From NCBI GenBank assembly GCA_013297985.1, contig JAAFIY010000020.1:1-43083 (forward strand): a stretch of 43,083 nucleotides of DNA. Direction: 5' to 3'. This document shows positions 1 through 8,651 of this stretch, in pieces. This DNA comes from Comamonadaceae bacterium. Its GTDB lineage: Bacteria > Pseudomonadota > Gammaproteobacteria > Burkholderiales > Burkholderiaceae_C. Every line of letters begins with the position of its first letter. Positions within the stretch are counted from its first letter, which is position 1. The notes below the pieces were generated by a model, which worked only from the letters and a program-made list of their open reading frames with translations, did not search any database and was not told where the DNA came from. A program made the position numbers and the translations under genes.

Positions 1-1
1 G

Positions 2-241
2 CTCGTCGTCAACCAAGCCATGCAGCAAATGGGCCTGGACCAAGCCCAAAACCTGGCCACGGTGTTTGACGGCATCACCCGCCACAACCCCGAAGGCATG
101 TGGTTTAGGCGCTATGCGCAGACCGAGGGGTTTAAGGCTGCCGTGCAGTGGCGGGATAGCGGCAGGGACATTCCGGAAGGGGATGAGGCCCGGGCTTTGG
201 CTGCGCAGATGAAGCGGGCGCCAGACCGCAGCGGGCTGTAA
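2..241 (+). CDS. Enoyl-CoA hydratase/isomerase family protein, C-terminal fragment
   Basis: The reading frame is open from the window edge and ends at a TAA at 239-241, so only the last 79 residues are present. The residues after the internal Met at position 20 (QAQNLATVFDGITRHNPEG, then a WFRRYAQTEGFKAAVQWRD-like stretch) look like the C-terminal helical segment of crotonase-fold enoyl-CoA hydratases. Family members hydrate 2-enoyl-CoA thioesters in fatty-acid or aromatic-acid catabolism. The catalytic glutamates and oxyanion-hole residues lie in the missing N-terminal part, so the exact substrate class cannot be judged. The gene converges on the histidine kinase gene that ends at 285, leaving a 43 nt gap with no clear terminator. 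Confidence 0.7.
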   Translation, partial: LVVNQAMQQMGLDQAQNLATVFDGITRHNPEGMWFRRYAQTEGFKAAVQWRDSGRDIPEGDEARALAAQMKRAPDRSGL

Positions 242-284
242 CAGCGCATCTGCGGATTGGCGCTTGTCTAGCTGGTGTTGTGGC

Positions 285-2093
285 TCAATCGTTGCTAAAG
301 CTATCCGTGCTACCCGCCCATTGCGCACCCGGGCGTGCCTGGACAAGCTCAGGCCGTCCGGGCTGAGCCATTACCGCCATCAGATCGCCTAGCGCCACAG
401 GTTTGAACAGCAGCGGCACACCCGCGCGCTGCGCTTCGCGGATGCGCTCTGGCGCGGTGTCGCCGGAAATGAGCACGGCCGCCAGATCTGGCTGAATGGC
501 GCGCACCGCTTGGATGGCGTCAATGCCGGTGATGCCGTCGCGCAAGCGGAAGTCACACAGCAGCAGATCAAGCCGGTGCAGTTGCGCCTCATGCGCGGCG
601 CTGCTGACACCGTCTGCGGTGCAGACTGTGCAACCCAGCTCTTGCAGCAGCAAACGCATGCTTTCACGCACCAGGGGTTCATCGTCTACCACCAGCACAG
701 ACAGACCCCCCAAGGTGCTGGCTGACGAGTCTTCAGTAACGTGAGCACCACTTGGGGCAGCCTGGCGCGGCAAGCGCAATTCCACCGAGGTACCCGCGCC
801 TAGCGCAGACCGCAGCTGGAGCTGCACCCCAAGAAGGTGGCACAGCCTGCGCACAATCGACAAACCCAGGCCCAGGCCCTGCGCTCGGTCGCGTTCATCG
901 TTGTGGGCTTGATAGAACTCATCAAACACGCGGGCCTGGTCTTCCGGCGAAATGCCAATGCCGGTGTCTTTAACTTCCAGCACCGCCCATTCGCCATCCA
1001 GCCGGGCGCCGATGCGCACCTTGCCGCTGCTGGGGGTGAACTTCAGCGCGTTGTCCGTCAGGTTAGAAATGACCCGCGCCAGCAGCGTGGCGTCGGTGCG
1101 CACCCAAATAGGGTGCTGGGCATGCAGCTCCAAGCTCAGGCCTTTGCTGGCTGCCACCGGCACCACGGTGGATTGAAGCGATTGTACCAAATGGTCTAGG
1201 CGATGCAGGCGCATGTCGGCCTGCACCACGCCCGCATCGAGCTTGGACACATCCAGCAAGGCGTCCAACTGCCGCGACAGCATCTGATTGACTGAATTCA
1301 GATGACCAACGATTTCTGAAGTGGGGCCGTCCAGCGTGCGCAGCTTGAGCGCCGCCACCAGCACGCTCATGCTGTGAATGGGCTGTCGTAGATCGTGGCT
1401 GGCGGCGGCTAGAAAGCGGGTTTTAGATCGGTTGGCGGTATCTGCATTGGCCAACGCACGGGTCAGCTCCCCATTGAGCTGCTGCTCACCGAAACGCCAG
1501 GCGCAGGCCTCAAGGAACACGGCATGGGCGTGTTGGCCGATCACGCGCAGAAACCACAGGTACACGCCCAGCATGGCGCATATGCCGACTTGGGGCCAAG
1601 ACTGATCAAACCAGCTAGCGACACCCCAGGCCGCTACCAGGCCCCACAGCATGGGTGCTGCAAACGCCATAAACACCCGTTGGAAGCCCGAGGTGGTGAC
1701 CACCGAGACGGTGGACAAGGTAACCAAGACCAAGGTCAAGACGCTTTGAGTGGCCAGGCTCAACGCCGCAAATGCCAGCAGCGGAAGGGTTTGTACAAGC
1801 CCACTGCCCAACATCAATTGCCGGATGCGCTGGGTGCTTTGCTCGGCGTTGCCCAACAGCACCAAGCGCTCGGTGGATAGGTGGCGAAACATCCCGAATG
1901 CGGTGGCGGCCAGCCACCAGGCCCAGGGCCACACATCACCGGTGTCAAGGCTCCACAGAAACGCAAGTACGAAGTTGATAAAGATCAGCGCCAGATGCGA
2001 GCGCTGAGCTTGTTGCACAAAGAGTTGAACAAAGCGCTGGTGCGCCAGTGCTTGCACTGAGGCTGCCAGGGGCAAGGCCTCAGCGGCCGTCAT
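285..2093 (-). CDS. Membrane hybrid sensor histidine kinase with C-terminal receiver
   Basis: A 602-residue hybrid kinase. The N-terminal third has several hydrophobic segments (for example LALIFINFVLAFLWSL and LVLVTLSTVSVVTTSGF) that form a membrane sensor without an obvious periplasmic domain. A short linker helix leads to a HisKA domain with the H-box FLAAASHDLRQPIHSM, then a HATPase_c domain with N-box (NLTDNALKF), G1 (DTGIGI) and G2 (GLGLGLSIV). The C-terminal receiver begins VLVVDDEPLVRESM and has its phospho-acceptor Asp in LLLCDFRLRDG. I chose the ATG at 2093 because it overlaps the response-regulator stop in an ATGA arrangement; the frame is open 26 codons further upstream, but that part lies inside the regulator gene. 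Kinase and regulator therefore look translationally coupled and should form one phosphorelay. The signal is unknown. Confidence 0.88.
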   Translation of the reverse strand: MTAAEALPLAASVQALAHQRFVQLFVQQAQRSHLALIFINFVLAFLWSLDTGDVWPWAWWLAATAFGMFRHLSTERLVLLGNAEQSTQRIRQLMLGSGLVQTLPLLAFAALSLATQSVLTLVLVTLSTVSVVTTSGFQRVFMAFAAPMLWGLVAAWGVASWFDQSWPQVGICAMLGVYLWFLRVIGQHAHAVFLEACAWRFGEQQLNGELTRALANADTANRSKTRFLAAASHDLRQPIHSMSVLVAALKLRTLDGPTSEIVGHLNSVNQMLSRQLDALLDVSKLDAGVVQADMRLHRLDHLVQSLQSTVVPVAASKGLSLELHAQHPIWVRTDATLLARVISNLTDNALKFTPSSGKVRIGARLDGEWAVLEVKDTGIGISPEDQARVFDEFYQAHNDERDRAQGLGLGLSIVRRLCHLLGVQLQLRSALGAGTSVELRLPRQAAPSGAHVTEDSSASTLGGLSVLVVDDEPLVRESMRLLLQELGCTVCTADGVSSAAHEAQLHRLDLLLCDFRLRDGITGIDAIQAVRAIQPDLAAVLISGDTAPERIREAQRAGVPLLFKPVALGDLMAVMAQPGRPELVQARPGAQWAGSTDSFSND

Positions 2094-2707
2094 CCGAGCA
2101 GACCCAGATCCAGAGCTCGGCACATAGCCTGCGATCGGCTTTGCACGCCAAGCGCTTGATAGACGGCCCAAAGATGGGCCTTTACCGTGCCCTCTGCAAT
2201 GCCCAGCTCACGGGCGATGGTTTTGTTGGGCTTGCCTTGCAACAGCAACTGCAGCACGGCGGCCTGCTTGGCGCTAAAGGCGGGCGGGGCTTGAAGGCCG
2301 GGGGGCGGGTTCAGCGCCCGAATGGCCAGGGGCGGCAAATAGACGCCTCTGGCCATAGCCAGGCGCAGCGCATGAATAGTGACGTCTGGATCTGTGCTCT
2401 TTGGAATGAAGCCTGACGCACCGGCATCAATGACTTCGCGCACCAGGCGAGGATCTTCTTCCGCCGAGACAACCACCACGGGGGTGTCTTCAAAGAGCCG
2501 CTTCACGCTGTGCAGCGCCTCGAGCCTGCTGATGCCTGGCAGGTTCATATCGAGCAGAACGAGGTCAAAAGCGCATTTCAGCGCCGCTTGCTCAGCCTCG
2601 GCTACCCGTCCGACCCCTAGCACTGAGGCTTGCGCATTCAGGCCCGCCAGCAGCGCCTTCAGGCCTTCTCGATAAAGCGGGTGGTCATCAATGATCAAGA
2701 CGTTCAT
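2090..2707 (-). CDS. NarL/FixJ-family response regulator (REC + LuxR-type HTH)
   Basis: A 205-residue regulator. The receiver domain occupies residues 1-120, with the acidic pair Asp7/Asp8, the phospho-acceptor Asp53 in LVLLDMNLPG, and Lys in the FIPKS motif. A LuxR-type helix-turn-helix lies near residues 140-200 (FSAKQAAVLQLLLQGKPNK, then IARELGIAEGTVKAHL). Family members bind DNA as dimers after phosphorylation. It is the first gene of a two-gene unit; its stop overlaps the start of the hybrid kinase in ATGA, so the kinase is the likely partner. The upstream gap to argH (2708-2839) holds direct and inverted copies of a GTTTAC-like motif at 2751-2784 that could be an operator. The target genes cannot be told from sequence. 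Confidence 0.9.
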   Translation of the reverse strand: MNVLIIDDHPLYREGLKALLAGLNAQASVLGVGRVAEAEQAALKCAFDLVLLDMNLPGISRLEALHSVKRLFEDTPVVVVSAEEDPRLVREVIDAGASGFIPKSTDPDVTIHALRLAMARGVYLPPLAIRALNPPPGLQAPPAFSAKQAAVLQLLLQGKPNKTIARELGIAEGTVKAHLWAVYQALGVQSRSQAMCRALDLGLLG

Positions 2708-2750
2708 CGCGCCTTGATCATAGGGACGCAGCGCCTGCTTCTGGCGGGCC

Positions 2751-2784
2751 TTCGGTTTACTGTTTGATAAACCTTCGTTTACTT
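2751..2784. repeat. Direct/inverted GTTTAC repeats upstream of the NarL-type regulator
   Basis: On the plus strand the motif CTTCGGTTTACT (about 2750-2761) recurs as CTTCGTTTACT (about 2773-2783), and between them GTTTACTGTTTGATAAAC forms an imperfect inverted repeat with GTTTA/TAAAC arms. The cluster lies 45-75 nt upstream of the regulator start at 2707. This would fit a binding site for the regulator itself or another transcription factor. That role is inference. Confidence 0.4.
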
Positions 2785-2839
2785 GCTCTCAAGGGCTCCA
2801 GGCGGGACACCGGGTTCTTTGACCCGCCCAGCCACCGCG

Positions 2840-4252
2840 CTAACCGAGTCGCCCCTTGTGCCGCGCAATCTGCTCGCGCACCCGCACCGGCGCGGTGCCG
2901 CCCAGGGTTTGCCTGGCATTCAAACTGCCTTGCAGGCTGAGCACCTCAAACACATCGGCCTCAATGCTCGCGTGGAAGCCTTGCAGCTCTGCCAGTGGCA
3001 ACTCGGTCAGATCAACGCCGCGAACGCTTGCGGCCTTGACGGCGTGGGCCACGGTTTCGTGGGCATCGCGAAAGGGCAGGCCCTTCTTGACCAGGTAGTC
3101 GGCCAGATCGGTGGCGGTGGCGTAGCCGCGCTGGGCGGCGGCGCGCATGGCGTCGGCGTTAACGGTGATACCGGCCAGCATCTCGGCAAAGATGCGCAGG
3201 GTGTCGGCCAGGGTGTCTACCGTGTCAAACAGCGGCTCTTTGTCTTCTTGGTTGTCTTTGTTGTAGGCCAGGGGCTGGCCTTTCATCAGGGTGATCAGGC
3301 CCATCAGGTGGCCCACCACGCGGCCGGTTTTGCCGCGGGCCAATTCGGGCACGTCGGGGTTTTTCTTCTGCGGCATGATGGAACTGCCAGTGGTAAACCG
3401 ATCGGCAATTTTGATAAAGCCAAAGTTTTGGCTCATCCACACGATCAGCTCTTCGCTCAGGCGGCTGATGTGCACCATCACCAAGCTGGCGGCAGCGGCA
3501 AATTCAATGGCGAAGTCGCGGTCGCTGACGGCATCCAGGCTGTTTTGGCACACCTGCGCTTGGCCGTGCTCATCCACCATGCCCAAGGTGCGGGCCACGC
3601 GTTCGCGGTCTAGCGCATAGGTGGTGCCCGCCAGCGCGGCGCTGCCCAGGGGCAGGCGGTTGGTGCGGCGGCGCACGTCGGCCAGGCGTTCGTCGTCACG
3701 CGCAAACATTTCCACATAGGCCAGCAGGTGGTGGGCAAAGCTCACCGGTTGCGCTACTTGCAGGTGGGTGAAGCCGGGCAGGATCACGTCCACGTTTTGC
3801 TCGGCCACTTGCACCAGGGCGCGTTGCAAGTCAGCCAGCAGGCCGCGCAGGGTGTCGATCTCATTGCGCAGCCACAGGCGCACATCGGTGGCCACTTGGT
3901 CGTTGCGGCTGCGGCCGGTGTGCAGGCGCTTGCCCGCGTCGCCCACCAAAGCGGTCAGGCGGGCTTCGATATTGAGGTGCACGTCTTCCAAGTCCAGCTG
4001 CCAGGTGAACTGGCCGCTTTCGATGTCTTGGGTGATTTGCGCCATGCCGCGCTGAATGCTGGCCCAATCGGCTGCGCTCAGCAGGCCTTGGGCATGCAGC
4101 ATCTCGGCATGGGCCAGGCTGCCTTGGATGTCCACGCGCCACAGGCGCTGGTCAAAGTTGACGCTGGCGGTGTAGCGCTTGACCAAGTCGCTCATGGGCT
4201 CGGCAAACAGGGCCGACCAGCCCGCTGATTTGTTGTGCAGTTGGGACGTCAT
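2840..4252 (-). CDS. argH: Argininosuccinate lyase
   Basis: 470 residues, normal for the family. It catalyses the last step of arginine biosynthesis, splitting argininosuccinate into arginine and fumarate in the cytoplasm. The fumarase/aspartase superfamily signature [12 protein letters not shown] (about residues 280-291) with its catalytic Ser is intact, as are [18 protein letters not shown] and the [17 protein letters not shown] region. The ATG at 4252 starts [19 protein letters not shown], typical for betaproteobacterial ArgH. It is divergent from the AlgZ-like kinase, with only 50 nt between the starts, the arrangement also found next to algZ-algR in Pseudomonas. There is no T-run terminator after its stop; a weak CGGGT/ACCCG hairpin lies at 2811-2826. 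Confidence 0.97.
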   Translation of the reverse strand: MTSQLHNKSAGWSALFAEPMSDLVKRYTASVNFDQRLWRVDIQGSLAHAEMLHAQGLLSAADWASIQRGMAQITQDIESGQFTWQLDLEDVHLNIEARLTALVGDAGKRLHTGRSRNDQVATDVRLWLRNEIDTLRGLLADLQRALVQVAEQNVDVILPGFTHLQVAQPVSFAHHLLAYVEMFARDDERLADVRRRTNRLPLGSAALAGTTYALDRERVARTLGMVDEHGQAQVCQNSLDAVSDRDFAIEFAAAASLVMVHISRLSEELIVWMSQNFGFIKIADRFTTGSSIMPQKKNPDVPELARGKTGRVVGHLMGLITLMKGQPLAYNKDNQEDKEPLFDTVDTLADTLRIFAEMLAGITVNADAMRAAAQRGYATATDLADYLVKKGLPFRDAHETVAHAVKAASVRGVDLTELPLAELQGFHASIEADVFEVLSLQGSLNARQTLGGTAPVRVREQIARHKGRLG

Positions 4253-4302
4253 GTGTAAACAGGGGGCTTGCAGGCATGCGCCCTGCGATACAACACAGGG
4301 CT

Positions 4303-5385
4303 ATGACCCAATCAGATGAAGACGCAAGTCTATCGGTGCTGCCCGAGCGGGCAGAACCCGCGCCACCGCCAGTGTCCCGCACGGGCGCGGCCTGGGCGCT
4401 AGACACCTGCCATGTGGGCTTGGTGCTGCGCGCCGTGCTGGGCGTGCAGGTGGTGCTGGCGGTGGGCGTGGCCTTTGCGGCGGCCGACGCCTGGCGTTGG
4501 GCGCTGCAATGGGCCCTGAGCGGGCTGGCGGCATTGCCTGCGGTGATGCTGTGGCTGGCCGCAGTCTGCGCATTAAAGGGCGCGCTGGCCACCCAGCGGC
4601 CCTGGGCGGTGCATGCCGCAACCGGTGGCTTGGGGGCCTTGGCCGGTGTGGGCGCCACGCTGGCGTGGCAGTGGTTAGACGCCATCAGCAGCCCCGACGG
4701 CATCTCGGCCGGTGCGGCGCCTTTGGTGGCTGGCGGCCTCACGGGCCTGGTGCTGGCGCTGGCAGTGGTGGCGGCCTTGGTGTGGCGCCATCGGCTGCAG
4801 CAGCCCGCAGCCGCCACTGCGCGCTTGGCTGAATTGCAGGCGCGGATTCGGCCGCACTTTTTGTTCAACACCCTCAACAGCGCCATTGCCCTCATCCGCG
4901 CTGAGCCCGCGCGTGCCGAAGCCCTGCTAGAAGACCTGAGCGACCTGTTCCGCCACGCCCTGGCCGAGCCCGGTGCCAGCACCGATTTGGCGGCTGAGCT
5001 GCACCTGGCCCAGCGCTACTTGGACATCGAAGCCGTGCGTTTTGGCCCGCGCCTGCAGGTGCATTGGGATGTGGACGACGGTGCTTTGCTGGCCCGCTTG
5101 CCACCGCTGTTGCTGCAACCCTTGGTTGAAAACGCGGTGCACCACGGGGTGGAGCCCAGCCCTAGCGGGGCGCAGGTGTGGGTGCAGGCGCAAGCGCGGC
5201 GGCGCAGCGTGGTCATCAAGGTGATCAACACCTTGCCTGGGGGCTCGGGTGCGGCCGGGCATGGGCTGGCCCTGCCCAATGTGCGCGACCGCGTGGCGCT
5301 GCTGCACGACGTGAACGCCAGCACCCGTTGGGGCCTGCTGCCTGATGGCCGCTGGCAGGTGCGCATTGAGGTGCCGTATGAGTAA
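4303..5385 (+). CDS. algZ: LytS/AlgZ-type membrane sensor histidine kinase
   Basis: 360 residues from the ATG at 4303 (MTQSDEDASL); an in-frame ATG at 4276 is possible but lies closer to the argH start. Four to five hydrophobic segments fill residues about 35-165. The His_kinase domain motif (ARIRPHFLFNTLNSAIALIR, His in RPHF) is followed by a HATPase part with LLLQPLVENAVHHGV and GHGLALPNVRDRV. This is the LytS/YehU class that signals to LytTR regulators. In Pseudomonas AlgZ (FimS) the kinase controls alginate and twitching-motility genes through AlgR; the same neighbours (argH upstream, algR downstream) support the name. Its stop codon overlaps the regulator start by 8 nt (ATGAGTAA), so the two are translationally coupled. 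The sequence GATACAAC just before the start may be a -10 element giving a very short leader. Confidence 0.85.
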   Translation: MTQSDEDASLSVLPERAEPAPPPVSRTGAAWALDTCHVGLVLRAVLGVQVVLAVGVAFAAADAWRWALQWALSGLAALPAVMLWLAAVCALKGALATQRPWAVHAATGGLGALAGVGATLAWQWLDAISSPDGISAGAAPLVAGGLTGLVLALAVVAALVWRHRLQQPAAATARLAELQARIRPHFLFNTLNSAIALIRAEPARAEALLEDLSDLFRHALAEPGASTDLAAELHLAQRYLDIEAVRFGPRLQVHWDVDDGALLARLPPLLLQPLVENAVHHGVEPSPSGAQVWVQAQARRRSVVIKVINTLPGGSGAAGHGLALPNVRDRVALLHDVNASTRWGLLPDGRWQVRIEVPYE

Positions 5386-6163
5386 CGCAGCGCCCCCGCT
5401 GCAGGTGCTGATCGTGGACGACGAGCCTTTGGCTCGCCAACGCATGCGCAACCTGCTGGCCGATTTGCAGCCGCAATTGCCCACGGTGGTGGCCGACGAA
5501 CTGGCCACCGCCACCGCAGCCTTGGCGCGCCTGGCCCAGGGCCCCGCAGTTGACGTGGTGCTGCTGGACATCCACATGCCCGGCATGAACGGGCTGGTAC
5601 TGGCCGACGCGCTGCGCGCCCAGCGCCAGCCGCCTGCGGTGGTGTTTGTCAGCGCCCATGCCGAGCACGCCCTGAAGGCCTTTGAGCTGCAAGCGGCTGA
5701 CTACCTGACCAAGCCGGTGCGCCTAGAGCGTTTGCGGCAAGCGCTACAAAAATGTGAGCGCCTTGCGGCCTATTCTAGGGCGCAGCAGCCCGAAATGCCT
5801 GCAAGCGCCGCCATGCCAAGCGATGAGCCCGCCTTGGTCGTCACAGACCGTGGCCGCACCCAGCGCGTACCGCTGTCACAGGTGCTGGTGCTGCGGGCCG
5901 AACTGAAATACGTCACCGTGGTGACGGCGCAAGCGCAGTTCATCTTGGATGCCTCGCTCACCGACTTGGAAGCCCAGCACCCCCAGTGGCTGCTGCGGGT
6001 GCATCGCAGCGCTTTGGTTAACCGCCGTGCGGTGCGCAGCCTGCACAAGGCAGCCACCGATGAGGGCGAAGGCTGGGTGGTGGAGCTGGCCGGTTTGGCC
6101 GATGCTGTGCCGGTGTCACGCAGGCATGCGGCGGATGTGCGACAGGCCCTGGGCTTGGCTTAA
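5378..6163 (+). CDS. algR: LytTR-family response regulator, AlgR-like
   Basis: 261 residues from the ATG at 5378, which overlaps the kinase stop. The receiver domain has Asp14/Asp15, phospho-acceptor Asp64 (VVLLDIHMPGMNG) and the KPV motif (DYLTKPVRLERL). The LytTR DNA-binding domain covers about residues 155-260 (LVLRAELKYVTVVTAQAQF, LLRVHRSALVNRRAV, VPVSRRHAADVRQAL), and resembles AlgR closely in its RVHR.ALV and VSRRHA..VR parts. It should be the partner of the kinase encoded just upstream. Its targets here are not evident; in Pseudomonas AlgR controls alginate and type IV pilus functions. Its stop TAA (6161-6163) overlaps the stop of the convergent glycosyltransferase gene, so no separate terminator fits between them. 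Confidence 0.88.
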   Translation: MSNAAPPLQVLIVDDEPLARQRMRNLLADLQPQLPTVVADELATATAALARLAQGPAVDVVLLDIHMPGMNGLVLADALRAQRQPPAVVFVSAHAEHALKAFELQAADYLTKPVRLERLRQALQKCERLAAYSRAQQPEMPASAAMPSDEPALVVTDRGRTQRVPLSQVLVLRAELKYVTVVTAQAQFILDASLTDLEAQHPQWLLRVHRSALVNRRAVRSLHKAATDEGEGWVVELAGLADAVPVSRRHAADVRQALGLA

Positions 6164-7968
6164 GTGGAACTGCCGCCATGCCCGACAGGCTGGGTGGCCT
6201 GCCGCCGATGTGCGTCCACGATGGTTTGGTAGGCGTCTTCAATCTGCCGCACCCGCTGTCGAGTGGCAAACAGGCGATGGGCGCGTCGGTCTAGCAGGTG
6301 GTTTCGTAGCTGAGTGCGTCGTTTGGGGTCTGCGCCCAGCGACAGTGCCAGATGCACCATGGCGTTGTCGTCGGTGCAGGCCAGTGTCGGCAGGCCCGCT
6401 GCGTGCAGCAAGCTGCTGGCCACGCGCGAGGCAAAGGTGTCGCCCTGCACGGTGACCACGGGCACGCCCGCATACAGCGCATCGGTCGCGGTGGTGTGGG
6501 CGTTGCAGGTGAGGGTGTCCAACATCAAATCCATCTGCGGCAAGCGGGCCAGGTGCTGCGCTTTGGGCAGCACCGGCGCAAACACCAAACGCTCTGGGTT
6601 GATCTTGGCGTCTGCCGCGCGCTGACGCAGGCTTTGCATGGCCTGATCTGAGGTGGCCAGCAACCACATCACCGAGTTGGGTAATCCTTGCAAGACGCGC
6701 ATCCAGACGCAGAAGCTGCGCCGATCGACCTTGCTCAGGTTGTTAAAGCAGCCCAGCACAGTGGCGTCTTCGGGCAGGCCTAGGGCCGCGCGGCTGGGCA
6801 TGGCCGGGTCAATAGGCTGCTCGTCATCGGTGAGCTGATAGGTGTCGGGCAGGCGCCAGACCCTTTCGCTGTAGTCTGCGTCATGGCCCTGGGGCACCAG
6901 CACCGCATCGGCCAACAAGTAACCGATGGGCGCAATTCCAGTGGTGCCAGGAAAACCCAAGTAGTTCACCTGCACCGGCGCACAGGCACGCGCCAACACG
7001 CCGGGGCGCCCACCTCCGGTCAGGCCTTTGAGATCGACCAGCACATCGATTTGGTCGGCCGCCACGCGAGCAGCCAACTCGGCATCGCCCATGCGGTGGG
7101 CATCCACAAAGTGGTCGCACCCCTGGGTGGCGCGGCCCCGCCAAGCGCTGCTGTCGGGGTAGCCGACGTTGTAGCCCCAGACTTCAAACTGAGTGCGGTC
7201 GTGCAGCTCAAACAAACGCCCCGCCAAATGCATGGTGGGGTGGTCGTGAAAGTCAGACGACACATACCCCAAGCGCAGGCGCTGCCCCGCCGGCGGCAGC
7301 GGGCGCAGCGGCAGGGATGGGGCGCTGTAGCGGGCCGATTCGGCCTGGCCGATCTGGAACAGCTCGCGGCGAGAAAACGGTAGAAAAAGCGCATCAAAAG
7401 GCGACACATAGTCGGCCCAGTGGGCAGCTGGGCCCTGGCGCTGCAGGCGCCGCACCTGGGCCAGGTAGGCGTCGATACCCGCCCAATCGCCAGACTCGAG
7501 TTGCGCGCGGGTCTGATTGCGCCAAGCCATGGGATTGCGGGGGTCTAGGGCCAGTGCCTGCGCATACGCGCCGATGGCCTGGGTGTGTTGGTATTGCACG
7601 CTGTAGGCGTTGCCCAAGTTGACCCATACGCCGGGGTGGTCGGGCCGAAGCTGTGGGCCCGCCTGCACCCAGCCCCAGCCTTCGTCGTATCGGTGCTGCT
7701 CCAGCAACAGCATGCCCAGGTTGCTGGCGGCCAGGCCGTGGCGCGGGTTATGGGCAAGCGCTTGGCGAAACAGGGTCTCGGCCTGGGCCTGATGCCCGTT
7801 CATCCACAGGTCAAAGCCACGTGCGTTGAGCGCACCCGCCGCGTCGTCCTCAGCACCGGGCCCCTCAGGCGATGGGCTCGGTGCGGTCAGTGGCTGGGTC
7901 GGGGGCGCGGGCTGGGAAGCGCCAGGCGATGCTGCGCGGCGTTGCTGCCACCATTTCAACAAGCTCAT
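6160..7968 (-). CDS. TPR / O-GlcNAc transferase-like glycosyltransferase (GT41 type)
   Basis: 602 residues from the ATG at 7968 (MSLLKWWQQ); a TTG four codons earlier is less likely. After a Pro/Ala-rich N-terminus, TPR-like helices fill about residues 50-170 (for example NPRHGLAASNLGMLLLEQHR and HPGVWVNLGNAYSVQYQHT). The GT41 catalytic region follows: GYVSSDFHDHPTMH with the HP motif of O-GlcNAc transferase (near 240), VNYLGFPGTTG, a Lys in FNNLSKVDRRS (near 411) matching the UDP-binding Lys of OGT, and CNAHTTATDAL (near 490) matching its CNGHTT motif. The enzyme should transfer a sugar from a nucleotide donor to Ser/Thr of proteins in the cytoplasm. It is the last of three same-strand genes after two lipoproteins. 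The acceptor is unknown; flagellin or another surface protein is a guess from the FlgO-like neighbour. Confidence 0.85.
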   Translation of the reverse strand: MSLLKWWQQRRAASPGASQPAPPTQPLTAPSPSPEGPGAEDDAAGALNARGFDLWMNGHQAQAETLFRQALAHNPRHGLAASNLGMLLLEQHRYDEGWGWVQAGPQLRPDHPGVWVNLGNAYSVQYQHTQAIGAYAQALALDPRNPMAWRNQTRAQLESGDWAGIDAYLAQVRRLQRQGPAAHWADYVSPFDALFLPFSRRELFQIGQAESARYSAPSLPLRPLPPAGQRLRLGYVSSDFHDHPTMHLAGRLFELHDRTQFEVWGYNVGYPDSSAWRGRATQGCDHFVDAHRMGDAELAARVAADQIDVLVDLKGLTGGGRPGVLARACAPVQVNYLGFPGTTGIAPIGYLLADAVLVPQGHDADYSERVWRLPDTYQLTDDEQPIDPAMPSRAALGLPEDATVLGCFNNLSKVDRRSFCVWMRVLQGLPNSVMWLLATSDQAMQSLRQRAADAKINPERLVFAPVLPKAQHLARLPQMDLMLDTLTCNAHTTATDALYAGVPVVTVQGDTFASRVASSLLHAAGLPTLACTDDNAMVHLALSLGADPKRRTQLRNHLLDRRAHRLFATRQRVRQIEDAYQTIVDAHRRQATQPVGHGGSST

Positions 7969-8039
7969 GCGGGAGGGCAAAAGGTTGGGACAACGGAAAG
8001 TGTCCCATGGCGCGGCGGCAACCGGCTAAATCGTGCGGG

Positions 8040-8651
8040 CTAGACGGCCAGCAGCAAACCCCGCACATTGGCGTCCACAGGCAGGGCGTAGTCGTGCGCC
8101 GCCACGATTTCATTAGGCGTGGCGCCGCCGTAGGGGCGCACCAGTTTCAGGCTCACATACAGGGTCTGCCCACTGCTGCCGTAGGTGCCCACCAACACGG
8201 CCTGGGCTTCGTGGCTGCGGCTGACTTCTTCGACCTCGCGCGACAGCATCAATTCACCCACACCGCTGCGCATCCACAGCCGGTCGCGCAGTTTGAGTTC
8301 GGCGACACTGTAGCCGCGCTGCACCAGGCGCCCGGCCAGTTGTTCAGAGAACACGCGGCCCAGTCGGCTGGACTCGTACAGGCGGTCCACTTGCACCAGG
8401 GTGCCCACCAGCAGCGCGCCGCGGCTGTCGAGTACGGCGCGCGACAGCAGGGCGTCAATGGCCGCGTGGTTGACTCGCACCAGGTCGGTGGGACGGGCCT
8501 GCGCCAAGCTCAGCGTTTGCGCCACGCTGGTGCCGTACAGGTTGTCGTAGTACGAGGTACAGCCCCCCAACATGGGTGCCAACACGGGCATCAAAGCAGC
8601 TCCCGTGGCGGCGCGCAGCGCGGTGCGGCGAGACAGTGGTGTGTGGTTCAT
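8040..8651 (-). CDS. FlgO-type outer-membrane lipoprotein with Tat-like signal
   Basis: 203 residues. The N-terminus MNHTPLSRRTALRAATGAAL carries a twin-arginine-like SRRTAL motif, a hydrophobic stretch and then a lipobox (LGGC, Cys31), pointing to a Tat-exported lipoprotein. The mature part matches the FlgO domain pattern: LVRVNHAAIDALLSRAV, VGTLVQVDRLYESSRLGRVF, EQLAGRLVQRGYSVAELKL, and EAQAVLVGTYGSSGQTLYVS. FlgO of Vibrio is an outer-membrane protein needed for flagellar stability and motility, but FlgO domains also occur away from flagellar genes, and no flagellar gene is in this window. Its start overlaps the stop of the preceding lipoprotein gene by 4 nt (ATGA). The OGT-like gene begins 71 nt downstream, so the three are probably co-transcribed. 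Confidence 0.82.
   Translation of the reverse strand: MNHTPLSRRTALRAATGAALMPVLAPMLGGCTSYYDNLYGTSVAQTLSLAQARPTDLVRVNHAAIDALLSRAVLDSRGALLVGTLVQVDRLYESSRLGRVFSEQLAGRLVQRGYSVAELKLRDRLWMRSGVGELMLSREVEEVSRSHEAQAVLVGTYGSSGQTLYVSLKLVRPYGGATPNEIVAAHDYALPVDANVRGLLLAV

Noticed and set aside
2811-2826. argH terminator hairpin CGGGT/ACCCG
   Set aside because: The stem is short and no U-run follows on the minus strand.
2783-3613. A 276-codon open frame antisense to argH
   Set aside because: It is a shadow of the argH reading frame with no recognisable domain or start signal.
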